From an uncultured Lachnospiraceae bacterium (lineage in GTDB: Bacteria; Bacillota; Clostridia; Lachnospirales; Lachnospiraceae), in the NCBI GenBank assembly GCA_947175845.1, contig CAMWOK010000194.1, positions 1 through 6,058 on the forward strand: DNA of 6,058 nt. The letters are read 5' to 3'. Within the stretch, counting starts at the first letter, position 1, and each line of letters opens with the position of its first letter. Positions 1 through 5,284 of the stretch are shown piece after piece. Under the pieces are notes generated by a model, which was not told the origin of the DNA, searched no databases, and saw nothing but the letters and a program-made list of their open reading frames with translations. Both the position numbers and the translations under genes were made by a program.

Positions 1-1
1 G

Positions 2-1798
2 GGGGTGTTTCAGACGGCAGCAGGCGGGGAAATAAATTCAGGGATGCAGATGCAGGGGAATCTGTCAGAATCGAATTTTGACGGGACAGCTTTGCCTGGC
101 GCGTTGCTTTCTTCCGGCAAGGAGGCACTGTATTTAGACATTGGAACTTTTCTGGCGGACAGGGCAGGCGAAAGAGGGATACATGTGATGGCGTGTGTCT
201 GGGCAGCCGGAATACTGACACTTGTGTCATATACTGTGGCTGCGCATGTGCGGCTCAGGCGGAGAATCCGCTACAGCGTACAGCTATACGACAATGTATA
301 TGCGTGCGACAAGATTCGCTCTCCCTTTGTGTCAGGGATGTGTGCGCCCAAGATCTATCTGCCGTTTCGGTTGAGCGATGTCGGGCAGGAGTGCGTCATC
401 GCGCACGAGCGGTATCATATCCGGAGGCGGGATTATCTGATAAAGGGGTTCGCCTATGTGCTGGCGATGGTTTACTGGTTCCATCCTTTGGTGTGGGCAG
501 CGTATTATCTGATGTGCGTTGATATGGAAATGAGCTGTGACGAGAAGATTATTTCCGGATTTTCACTGGAAATGCGCAAGGAGTACAGCAGGCTGCTGCT
601 TGCGTTTGCATCCAACAAAAGGCAGCTGCCAGCCAGTCCCCTGGCATTTGGGGCGGAGAATACCAGAAAGAGAATCAAGAATATTCTGCAGTATAAAAAG
701 ACAGCGCGGTGGAAGCTGGCGGCGGGCGCAGTTCTCATCATGTTCACCATGGCAGCATGCGCCACAGATGCGGTGCCGCCTGCCGATGCGATCGACATGC
801 AGGATATCACACAGAGCAGCGGTGCAAACCCGGTTGAAAAATATGACACAGATGTCATGTCTGGACATTCCGGGACGACAGAGAGCGACAGCCCGCAGCA
901 TCAGCCGGCGCAGTGGGCTGAGAACACAATGTTTGATATGGAGCTCTGCTCGCTGGATTATGCGGATTCGGAAAGGATTGTGTTCCATGTCTCATTTGGA
1001 CTCTTTGCATATGACCTGCAAGAACAGCGCATTGTCCGCAGCGTTGACTTAAAAGCGCTCAACTGCCAGGCGGTGCAGACTGGCGGGGCGTGCAAGGTGG
1101 AAGTGTACCAGGGCGGAGATGGCGCCCTCAGGGCAGCGATAAAACCGTATCCGTATTCCGACGACAAAAGCTATATCTACGACGTGGAAAAGGATGAACT
1201 GTCAGCATATGACGCGGCGCTGCTGGACAACTATACATTGTTTGACGGGTTTGTATCCAAGTATGATCTGCAGGAGGAGAGGGTGCTGGATACCTGGAGA
1301 ATTGCCGAGAATGTGCTGCCGTTGGGAGATCAGTCTTACGGCGCGCTGTACTGGGGGGAGATAGAGCTTGTCTCAATGTACTACAAGGCGGGAGAACAGA
1401 AGTATCCGCTTTTTCAGAAAGAGGACGCAACCTTACCCAGACTGCAGAAGCAGGACGACAGTTTTTATGAGTCACTGGCGCTGGAGTCGGGAAGGGACAT
1501 GGGGCAGTGTCTGCTTGATTATAGCGTGTTTTATAGCAGGCACGACTGGGCCGGCGTCTGTGCACTGTCCACAGGATTGGAGTATTCTGACGAGATGCAG
1601 CAAGCGTTTGCCGGACGCACAGACATACTGTCATCGGGCAAGGAAGTGTATTGTTCGGAGGATGAAAAAACGTATGTGTTTTCTTTGTTGCGCAGCGATG
1701 ACTCCGGGGCAGTAAATGAGACCGTCTATTTGAAAATGCAGTATATCGAGGGAGTCGGGTGGCGTGCGGCTGGATTGCCCGCGACGGAGTCTGAATAA
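2..1798 (+). CDS. M56 family (BlaR1-type) membrane zinc metallopeptidase, 5'-truncated by window
   Basis: This is the C-terminal part of an M56/BlaR1-like transmembrane signal transducer. Such proteins sense an extracellular signal and use a cytoplasmic zinc protease domain, usually to inactivate a BlaI-type repressor. Counting residues from the GTG at 5, a membrane helix spans about 61-80. The family block SPFVSGMCAPKIYLP follows (106-120). The zinc motif HERYH is at 134-138, and DMEMSCDE at 173-180 supplies the third ligand, Glu175. A hydrophobic segment lies at 149-171 and a last membrane segment at 238-251. Residues 252-597 form an outer domain with propeller-like repeats (about 311-440). 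This domain shows no evident penicillin-binding SxxK/SxN/KTG set, so beta-lactam sensing is unlikely. The frame is open to the window edge and the GTG at 5 lacks a ribosome binding site. The family normally has further N-terminal membrane helices, so the true start lies upstream. A BlaI-like partner would be expected upstream but is not visible. The family call is firm; the signal is unknown. Confidence 0.9.
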   Translation, partial: GVFQTAAGGEINSGMQMQGNLSESNFDGTALPGALLSSGKEALYLDIGTFLADRAGERGIHVMACVWAAGILTLVSYTVAAHVRLRRRIRYSVQLYDNVYACDKIRSPFVSGMCAPKIYLPFRLSDVGQECVIAHERYHIRRRDYLIKGFAYVLAMVYWFHPLVWAAYYLMCVDMEMSCDEKIISGFSLEMRKEYSRLLLAFASNKRQLPASPLAFGAENTRKRIKNILQYKKTARWKLAAGAVLIMFTMAACATDAVPPADAIDMQDITQSSGANPVEKYDTDVMSGHSGTTESDSPQHQPAQWAENTMFDMELCSLDYADSERIVFHVSFGLFAYDLQEQRIVRSVDLKALNCQAVQTGGACKVEVYQGGDGALRAAIKPYPYSDDKSYIYDVEKDELSAYDAALLDNYTLFDGFVSKYDLQEERVLDTWRIAENVLPLGDQSYGALYWGEIELVSMYYKAGEQKYPLFQKEDATLPRLQKQDDSFYESLALESGRDMGQCLLDYSVFYSRHDWAGVCALSTGLEYSDEMQQAFAGRTDILSSGKEVYCSEDEKTYVFSLLRSDDSGAVNETVYLKMQYIEGVGWRAAGLPATESE

Positions 1799-1814
1799 AA
1801 AATAGTCCATTCCA

Positions 1815-1844
1815 AAGAAGCACAGTTTTTCGGCTGTGCTTCTT
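1815..1844 (+). terminator. hairpin, probable rho-independent terminator of the M56 gene
   Basis: A perfect 11-bp stem (1815-1825 pairs with 1834-1844) encloses an 8-base loop and begins 17 bases after the M56 stop codon. The 3' arm ends in TTCTT, which can act as a short U-rich tract after a six-pair GC-rich core (GCACAG/CTGTGC). No long T-run follows, because the next bases are the -35 box of the downstream promoter. Termination may therefore be incomplete. Confidence 0.55.
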
Positions 1845-1871
1845 GACATTTCAGACAGGACATAGTATAGT
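1843..1871 (+). promoter_or_regulatory. strong sigma-A-type promoter for the trmB-like/lysA-like operon
   Basis: A TTGACA -35 box (1843-1848) and a TATAGT -10 box (1866-1871) are separated by exactly 17 bases. This is one mismatch from the full vegetative consensus. Transcription would start near 1878, leaving a leader of about 130 bases before the regulator's ATG at 2009. The -35 box shares its first two bases with the preceding terminator stem. An inverted repeat overlaps the -10 box, so the promoter is probably repressible. The leader shows no L-box or other riboswitch pattern that I can recognise. Confidence 0.75.
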
Positions 1872-1879
1872 GTTCCTGT
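1855..1879 (+). promoter_or_regulatory. candidate operator, inverted repeat over the -10 box
   Basis: The half-sites ACAGGA (1855-1860) and TCCTGT (1874-1879) are perfect inverted repeats separated by 13 bases, with centres 19 bp apart. Allowing one bulged base, the arms extend inward by CA and TG. The dyad encloses the -10 hexamer and the likely transcription start, the usual place for a repressor site. Its natural candidate ligand is the TrmB-like protein encoded just downstream, but this is inference. A six-base inverted repeat could also arise by chance in a spacer of this size. Confidence 0.4.
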
Positions 1880-1881
1880 TG

Positions 1882-1902
1882 AGAACTACTAAAGAACTGT
1901 TC
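1882..1902 (+). repeat. short direct repeat AGAACT x2, 11-bp period, in the operon leader
   Basis: AGAACT occurs at 1882-1887 and again at 1893-1898, exactly 11 bp apart. The second copy runs into GTTC (1899-1902), giving the small palindrome GAACTGTTC. A further GTTC lies at 1872-1875, 11 bp before the first GAAC. One-turn spacing just downstream of the transcription start could indicate a second regulator contact. The units are short and may be coincidental. Confidence 0.22.
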
Positions 1903-1929
1903 AGAGGCGGGCCGCGTGGGCATTATCGA

Positions 1930-2016
1930 ATGATTTTAGTGTGTCTGCGTGGTTTGAATGTGAAAAGCGGCATAAAACAGGTGCTGATAGAAATGGGTGA
2001 TTGGTTGCATGGATAA
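1930..2016 (+). CDS. possible 28-aa leader ORF overlapping the trmB-like start (uncertain)
   Basis: An ATG at 1930 opens a 28-codon frame beginning MILVCLRGLNVK and ending MGDWLHG. Its TAA stop (2014-2016) lies just inside the regulator gene, overlapping the ATG at 2009 by 8 bases, an arrangement that permits translational coupling. Against it, no good Shine-Dalgarno sequence precedes 1930: only GTGGG-like bases, with GAGGCGG some 20 bases away. The peptide matches no family I recognise. It could be a regulatory leader or an accidental open frame, and I lean towards accidental. Confidence 0.18.
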   Translation: MILVCLRGLNVKSGIKQVLIEMGDWLHG

Positions 2017-2734
2017 CACTGTGATGAGCGCTATGGCGGAGAAGCTGGTTTTGTTTGGCCTGACCAGACAGGAGGCGGCGATTTATCTGTGTCTGCTGCG
2101 GAGCAAGGATTTGTCTGGATACGAGGTGTCCAAGCTCACCGGAATATCGCGCTCCAATGTGTACAGCGCGCTTGCCAGCCTGGTGGAGGAGGGCGCCGCC
2201 TATTTGCTGGAGGGGGAGACGAACAAGTACACCGCAGTTTCGATAGAGGATTTCTGCGAGAACCGGATACGGCGGCTGACCAGGTTAAAACAGGAACTTG
2301 CGGCGCAGATACCGCAGATAGGCGACAGCTCTGAGGGGTATATCACCATAAGCAGCCACAGGCATATTATGGATAAGATACATAACATGCTCGAACATGT
2401 CGAATACCGGGTCTATCTGTCCATGCCTGCGGAGTATCTTGAGCAGTTTCGGGCACAGCTTGAGCGGCTTGCGGCGGAGGGGAAAAAGGTGGTGCTTCTT
2501 GTCAGTGATCCGCCAGAAGCGGGCATGAAAGGATGTATTTTGTACCAGTCGGACAAGCGGGACAGACATCTGCGCCTGATCGTGGATTCCAGCTATGTCC
2601 TGACCGGGGAGATGACCGGGGACATCGCGGACAGCTGCCTGTACTGCGGGCAGAAAAATTTTGTCAATGTTTTTAAGGACTCCCTCAGAAATGAGATAAA
2701 ACTGATTCAGCTCACCAGTACAGCATCGAACTGA
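2009..2734 (+). CDS. TrmB-family transcriptional regulator
   Basis: A 241-residue DNA-binding regulator of the TrmB type. Residues 10-75 form a winged helix-turn-helix: FGLTRQEAAIYLCLL, then GYEVSKLTGISRSNVYSALASL as the helix-turn-helix, then a wing ending TNKYTAVS. A short linking helix (about 80-103) leads to a C-terminal effector domain (about 115-235) of the phospholipase-D-like fold seen in TrmB proteins, with RLIVDSSYVLTGE at 189-201. CLYC at 210-213 is a CxxC pair that might sense metal or redox state. The ATG at 2009 is chosen because GGTGA at 1996-2000 pairs with the 3' end of 16S rRNA at 8-base spacing. An in-frame GTG at 1997 has no such site. The LysA-like gene follows after 84 bases with no visible promoter between, so the two are probably co-transcribed. 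The ligand is unknown; lysine or a related amino acid is a guess from context. Confidence 0.85.
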   Translation: MDNTVMSAMAEKLVLFGLTRQEAAIYLCLLRSKDLSGYEVSKLTGISRSNVYSALASLVEEGAAYLLEGETNKYTAVSIEDFCENRIRRLTRLKQELAAQIPQIGDSSEGYITISSHRHIMDKIHNMLEHVEYRVYLSMPAEYLEQFRAQLERLAAEGKKVVLLVSDPPEAGMKGCILYQSDKRDRHLRLIVDSSYVLTGEMTGDIADSCLYCGQKNFVNVFKDSLRNEIKLIQLTSTASN

Positions 2735-2776
2735 GTTTGGAGATCCGGTACGCCCGATCCAGTGAATTGATAAGTG

Positions 2777-2794
2777 GACCGCAGTCGCGCGGTC
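2777..2794 (+). promoter_or_regulatory. intergenic hairpin just ahead of the lysA-like ribosome binding site
   Basis: GACCGC (2777-2782) and GCGGTC (2789-2794) form a perfect 6-bp GC-rich stem with a 6-base loop. It ends 3 bases before the AAAGGAGA ribosome binding site and lacks a T-tract, so it is not a terminator. It could stabilise the 3' part of the transcript after processing or tune translation of the downstream gene. Confidence 0.35.
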
Positions 2795-2797
2795 GGG

Positions 2798-2805
2798 AAA
2801 GGAGA
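2798..2805 (+). promoter_or_regulatory. ribosome binding site of the lysA-like gene, long spacing
   Basis: AAAGGAGA is a strong Shine-Dalgarno match, and the next in-frame ATG is at 2819. The gap is about 13-14 bases rather than the usual 5-9. No ATG, GTG or TTG start lies at better spacing in this frame, and the GTG at 2774 lies upstream of the site. The site therefore supports 2819 as the start but implies less than optimal initiation. Confidence 0.6.
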
Positions 2806-2818
2806 ACAATTACGAGAA

Positions 2819-4090
2819 ATGAAAAAAGAAGCATTTGTTACCAGGGAACAGATTGAGGAGATTGTAAAGACGTATCCGACACCGTTCCACATTTATGATG
2901 AGAAGGGTATCCGGGAGAATGCGCAGGCGCTGAAGGAGGCATTTTCGTGGAACGAGGGATTCAAGGAGTATTTTGCGGTAAAGGCGACCCCCAATCCGTT
3001 TTTGATAAATATTCTGCGCGAGTATGGCTGCGGCTGCGACTGTTCCTCGCTCACGGAGCTGATGCTGAGCAGTGCGATCGGTGTTGCCGGAAAGGATATT
3101 ATGTTCTCTTCCAACGACACGCCGGCGGAGGAGTTTGCCTATGCGGCAGAGCTTGGCGCTACGATCAATCTCGATGATATCACGCACATTGAGTTTCTGG
3201 AAAAAACGATCGGGAAGCTTCCGGAGATCATTTCCTGCCGTTATAATCCGGGCGGGCTCTTTAAGATTACCACCGATATTATGGACAATCCGGGCGACGC
3301 GAAGTACGGTTTCACGACAGAACAGCTATTTGAGGGATTCCGGATTTTGCAGGAGAAGGGTGTCAGGAATTTTGGCATTCATGCCTTTCTCGCGAGCAAT
3401 ACGGTCACGAACGAGTATTATCCGACGCTGGCAAAGACCCTGTTTGAGGTGGCTGTCAGGCTGAGAGATGAGACAGGAGCGCACATAAAATTTATCAATC
3501 TGTCGGGCGGCATCGGTATTCCTTACAGGCCAGACCAGGAGCCAAACGACATCCGGGCAATCGGAGAGGGCGTGCGCAGAGTGTACGAGGAGGTGCTCGT
3601 GCCTGCCGGCATGGGCGACGTGGCAATCTACACGGAGCTTGGGCGTTTTATGATGGGGCCGTATGGCCATCTTGTCGCGAAGGCAATCCATGAGAAGCAT
3701 ACCCACAAGGAGTATATCGGCGTGGACGCTTGCGCAGTCAATCTGATGCGGCCTGCCATGTACGGCGCCTACCATCATATCACGGTGCTCGGAAAGGAGG
3801 ACGCGCCCTGCGATCACCAGTATGACATAACAGGTTCTCTGTGTGAGAACAACGACAAGTTTGCGGTGGACAGAATGCTGCCTGAAATTAAGCTGGGGGA
3901 CTATCTTGTGATTCATGACACGGGTGCGCACGGATTTTCTATGGGGTACAATTACAATGGCAAGTTGAAATCCGCCGAACTTCTGCTCAGAGAGGATGGC
4001 AGTGTGCAGCTCATCAGACGGGCGGAGACGCCGAAAGATTATTTTGCGACGTTTGACTGTTTTGATGTGTATAAGAAGCTTGGAAATTAA
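2819..4090 (+). CDS. lysA: diaminopimelate-decarboxylase-like PLP enzyme (fold type III)
   Basis: A 423-residue protein of the alanine-racemase-fold (ornithine/DAP/arginine) decarboxylase group, the usual LysA length. LysA converts meso-diaminopimelate to L-lysine and CO2 in the cytoplasm, the last step of lysine synthesis. Lys55 in YFAVKATPNP is the expected Schiff-base lysine. SGGIG (229-233) is the phosphate loop, ELGR (273-276) matches EPGR, RPAMYGAYH (311-319) matches the substrate-binding RPALYGAYH, and LCENND (341-346) carries the conserved Cys342. DTGAHGFSMGYNYN (367-380) matches DAGAYGFSMASNYN. Two sites deviate: canonical HIGS is FLAS (190-193) and GGG is SGG, so this is a divergent subfamily and the substrate is not certain. 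The ATG at 2819 is chosen because the protein aligns from its first residues and a ribosome binding site precedes it; the GTG at 2774 would add 15 unlikely residues. It probably forms an operon with the TrmB-like gene and ends at a clear terminator. Confidence 0.85.
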   Translation: MKKEAFVTREQIEEIVKTYPTPFHIYDEKGIRENAQALKEAFSWNEGFKEYFAVKATPNPFLINILREYGCGCDCSSLTELMLSSAIGVAGKDIMFSSNDTPAEEFAYAAELGATINLDDITHIEFLEKTIGKLPEIISCRYNPGGLFKITTDIMDNPGDAKYGFTTEQLFEGFRILQEKGVRNFGIHAFLASNTVTNEYYPTLAKTLFEVAVRLRDETGAHIKFINLSGGIGIPYRPDQEPNDIRAIGEGVRRVYEEVLVPAGMGDVAIYTELGRFMMGPYGHLVAKAIHEKHTHKEYIGVDACAVNLMRPAMYGAYHHITVLGKEDAPCDHQYDITGSLCENNDKFAVDRMLPEIKLGDYLVIHDTGAHGFSMGYNYNGKLKSAELLLREDGSVQLIRRAETPKDYFATFDCFDVYKKLGN

Positions 4091-4102
4091 GAAATTGCAG
4101 AA

Positions 4103-4147
4103 GATGGCTAAAGGGTGTGGGAAAACATGTCTTTAGCCATCCTTTTT
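4103..4147 (+). terminator. rho-independent terminator of the lysA-like operon, possibly bidirectional
   Basis: A perfect 11-bp stem (4103-4113 with 4131-4141) surrounds a 17-base loop and is followed by TTTTT at 4143-4147. It starts 13 bases after the decarboxylase stop codon. The convergent LacI-type gene ends at 4146 on the other strand, so the same hairpin lies directly after that stop codon and may end both transcripts. The U-run on the minus-strand side is weaker. Confidence 0.85.
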
Positions 4148-5156
4148 AATCGGACAGCGCTGCAGAGGGTATCTGGGCTGTCGAATCGCGCACGATCAGG
4201 CGCGGCCGCAGCAGGGATCTTGATATCGGAACCTTTGCGATCAGCCAGTACAGTGCCGCGTAGGAGTTTCTGCCAAGGTCGATTCGGTCCTGGTTGATGG
4301 TAGTCAGCGCGGGAGAGATCTCCGCCGCGATCGGAAGATTGTCAAAGCCCACGACGCTCAGCTCCTGCGGTATTTTAATGTTGAGCCGCTCACATTCTTT
4401 GATCACGCCGACCGCCAGAAGATCATTGCCACACAGGATGGCGGTGGCGCCGTTTTCTATCAGGGTGGGCAGATGATACTTTGCGCTGTCCTCGACATAG
4501 TATCCGTGCGCGACCAGATTTTTGTCTATTTTCAAATCGTGGCTCTGCATGCTGTTGATGTATGCGTCATATCGGTTGATGGTCACCATGGAGTCCGGCG
4601 ATCCATTCAGAAGTGCAATCTTTGTGTGGCCGAGTGCGGTCAGATGGTCGATTGCCAGATCGATGCCCTCAAAGCTGTCAGTGCCTACATAGGCGATATT
4701 GGGATTTTTTGTGATATAGTTGTCAAAAAGTACGGTCGGGATTGTGGTATTTTTAAGCTGTGCCATCCAGGGGTCTTTCAGGGCAAAGCCCACCAGGAAT
4801 CCGCCGTGAAAACTGTTTTTTACCATGTATCTGTCATAAGGGTCACGCAGCTGCAGAAGCGGGGACATGGAGGTGACTGTGACCTCCCAGTTGTCGCGCA
4901 GAGCGGCCTGTTTGAAGCCAAGAATGATATCAAAGCCAAAATCTTCAGGACTTTCATACTGCATGTTTTCGACAAAGATGCACAGGCGCTTTCGAGTCTC
5001 CTTTTTCATGCGCTTGGTGACATAGCCCATCTCAATCGCAGTATCGAGCACCAGCTTTTTCAATTCCGGGCTGATGTCGTTGGCGTCGTTCAATCCTTTC
5101 GAGACGGTGCTGGGTGCGATGCCCAGACGGTTTGCGATATCCTTTATTGTTACCAT
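4146..5156 (-). CDS. LacI-family transcriptional regulator
   Basis: A 336-residue LacI/GalR-type regulator of normal family length. Residues 3-22 (TIKDIANRLGIAPSTVSKGL) are the N-terminal helix-turn-helix and residues 58-330 form the periplasmic-binding-protein-like effector domain. Typical blocks are LVGFALKD (121-128), YVGTDSFEG (156-164), HLTALGHTKIALLNG (171-185), CGNDLLAVGV (242-251) and VVGFDNLPIA (268-277) followed by SPALTTINQD (281-290). The hinge is odd: the usual PNxxARxL is replaced by a Lys/Arg-rich TKRMKKETRK (47-56), without the leucine that normally inserts into the operator. The ATG at 5154-5156 begins exactly at the conserved MVTIKDIA start; only a weak GTGAG precedes it. 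The gene converges on the LysA-like operon and diverges from the FNT channel. An operator-like site overlaps its own promoter, so autorepression is likely. The effector, probably a sugar by family habit, cannot be read from the sequence. Confidence 0.92.
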   Translation of the reverse strand: MVTIKDIANRLGIAPSTVSKGLNDANDISPELKKLVLDTAIEMGYVTKRMKKETRKRLCIFVENMQYESPEDFGFDIILGFKQAALRDNWEVTVTSMSPLLQLRDPYDRYMVKNSFHGGFLVGFALKDPWMAQLKNTTIPTVLFDNYITKNPNIAYVGTDSFEGIDLAIDHLTALGHTKIALLNGSPDSMVTINRYDAYINSMQSHDLKIDKNLVAHGYYVEDSAKYHLPTLIENGATAILCGNDLLAVGVIKECERLNIKIPQELSVVGFDNLPIAAEISPALTTINQDRIDLGRNSYAALYWLIAKVPISRSLLRPRLIVRDSTAQIPSAALSD

Positions 5157-5175
5157 AACTTATTACTCACTTTCA

Positions 5176-5187
5176 GAAAATCGTTCT
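5176..5187. promoter_or_regulatory. second, weaker LacI-type operator-like site
   Basis: This site carries the core AAATCGTT (5178-5185), identical to the core of the stronger site and exactly 33 bp from it, about three helical turns. Outside the core it keeps the LacI-type pattern less well, with three mismatches to the cre consensus TGWAANCGNTNWCA. It lies just downstream of the predicted start of the LacI-type gene's transcript, a fitting place for an auxiliary operator. Confidence 0.4.
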
Positions 5188-5194
5188 AACAATA

Positions 5195-5223
5195 AGTTTA
5201 CATGATACGGAAATCGTTTTCAA
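5195..5223 (-). promoter_or_regulatory. promoter of the LacI-type gene
   Basis: Read on the minus strand, TTGAAA (5223-5218) and TAAACT (5200-5195) are separated by exactly 17 bases. Transcription would begin near 5188, about 32 bases before the ATG at 5156. The stronger operator-like site (5210-5221) overlaps the -35 box and the adjoining spacer, so binding there would block RNA polymerase and give negative autoregulation. Confidence 0.6.
5210..5221. promoter_or_regulatory. LacI-type operator / cre-like site
   Basis: GAAATCGTTTTC fits the LacI-family pattern GAAA-n-CG-n-TTTC perfectly, around a central CG. Read as the 14-mer 5209-5222 it has one mismatch to the catabolite-responsive element consensus TGWAANCGNTNWCA. 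It may therefore bind the neighbouring LacI-type protein, CcpA, or both. It overlaps the LacI-type gene's -35 box and lies about 75 bases upstream of the predicted FNT transcript start, where a bound regulator could activate or loop with the second site. Confidence 0.6.
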
Positions 5224-5254
5224 CAGCTTATGACAAAAAACATTTACAAAAAGA

Positions 5255-5284
5255 TGGACAATAAAGTGCGTTATGATGTATACT
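5255..5284 (+). promoter_or_regulatory. promoter of the FNT channel gene
   Basis: TGGACA (5255-5260) and TATACT (5279-5284) are spaced by 18 bases. A-tracts at 5235-5240 and 5248-5252 just upstream resemble an UP element. Transcription would start near 5291 and give a leader of about 59 bases. A second -10-like TATGAT (5272-5277) has no -35 box at workable spacing. Confidence 0.55.

Noticed and set aside
5..7. GTG at 5 as the true start of the M56 gene
   Set aside because: The frame is open to the window edge, no proper ribosome binding site precedes it, and the first membrane helices of the family would be missing.
1128..1823. 231-codon minus-strand frame under the M56 gene
   Set aside because: The composition is Arg/Pro/Thr-rich and low in family resemblance; it is a shadow of the real frame.
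1799..1996. BlaI/MecI-type operator (TACA-n-TGTA dyad) in the spacer after the M56 gene
   Set aside because: No such dyad is present; the inverted repeat there has different half-sites (ACAGGA/TCCTGT).
1997..1999. GTG at 1997 as start of the TrmB-type regulator
   Set aside because: It overlaps the GGTGA that serves as ribosome binding site for the ATG at 2009, and has no site of its own.
1872..2008. L-box (lysine) or other riboswitch in the leader of the trmB-like/lysA-like operon
   Set aside because: The roughly 130-base leader is shorter than an L-box with expression platform, and no conserved riboswitch elements or paired terminator are seen.
2774..2776. GTG at 2774 as start of the LysA-like protein
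   Set aside because: It lies upstream of the AAAGGAGA site and adds 15 residues read through the hairpin that do not resemble the family.
3326..3931. 201-codon minus-strand frame under the LysA-like gene
   Set aside because: It is antisense to a well-supported enzyme gene and shows no motifs.
4473..5189. 238-codon open frame on the plus strand opposite the LacI-type gene
   Set aside because: It is fully antisense to a convincing LacI-family gene, has no recognisable domain, and is a by-product of that gene's codon composition.
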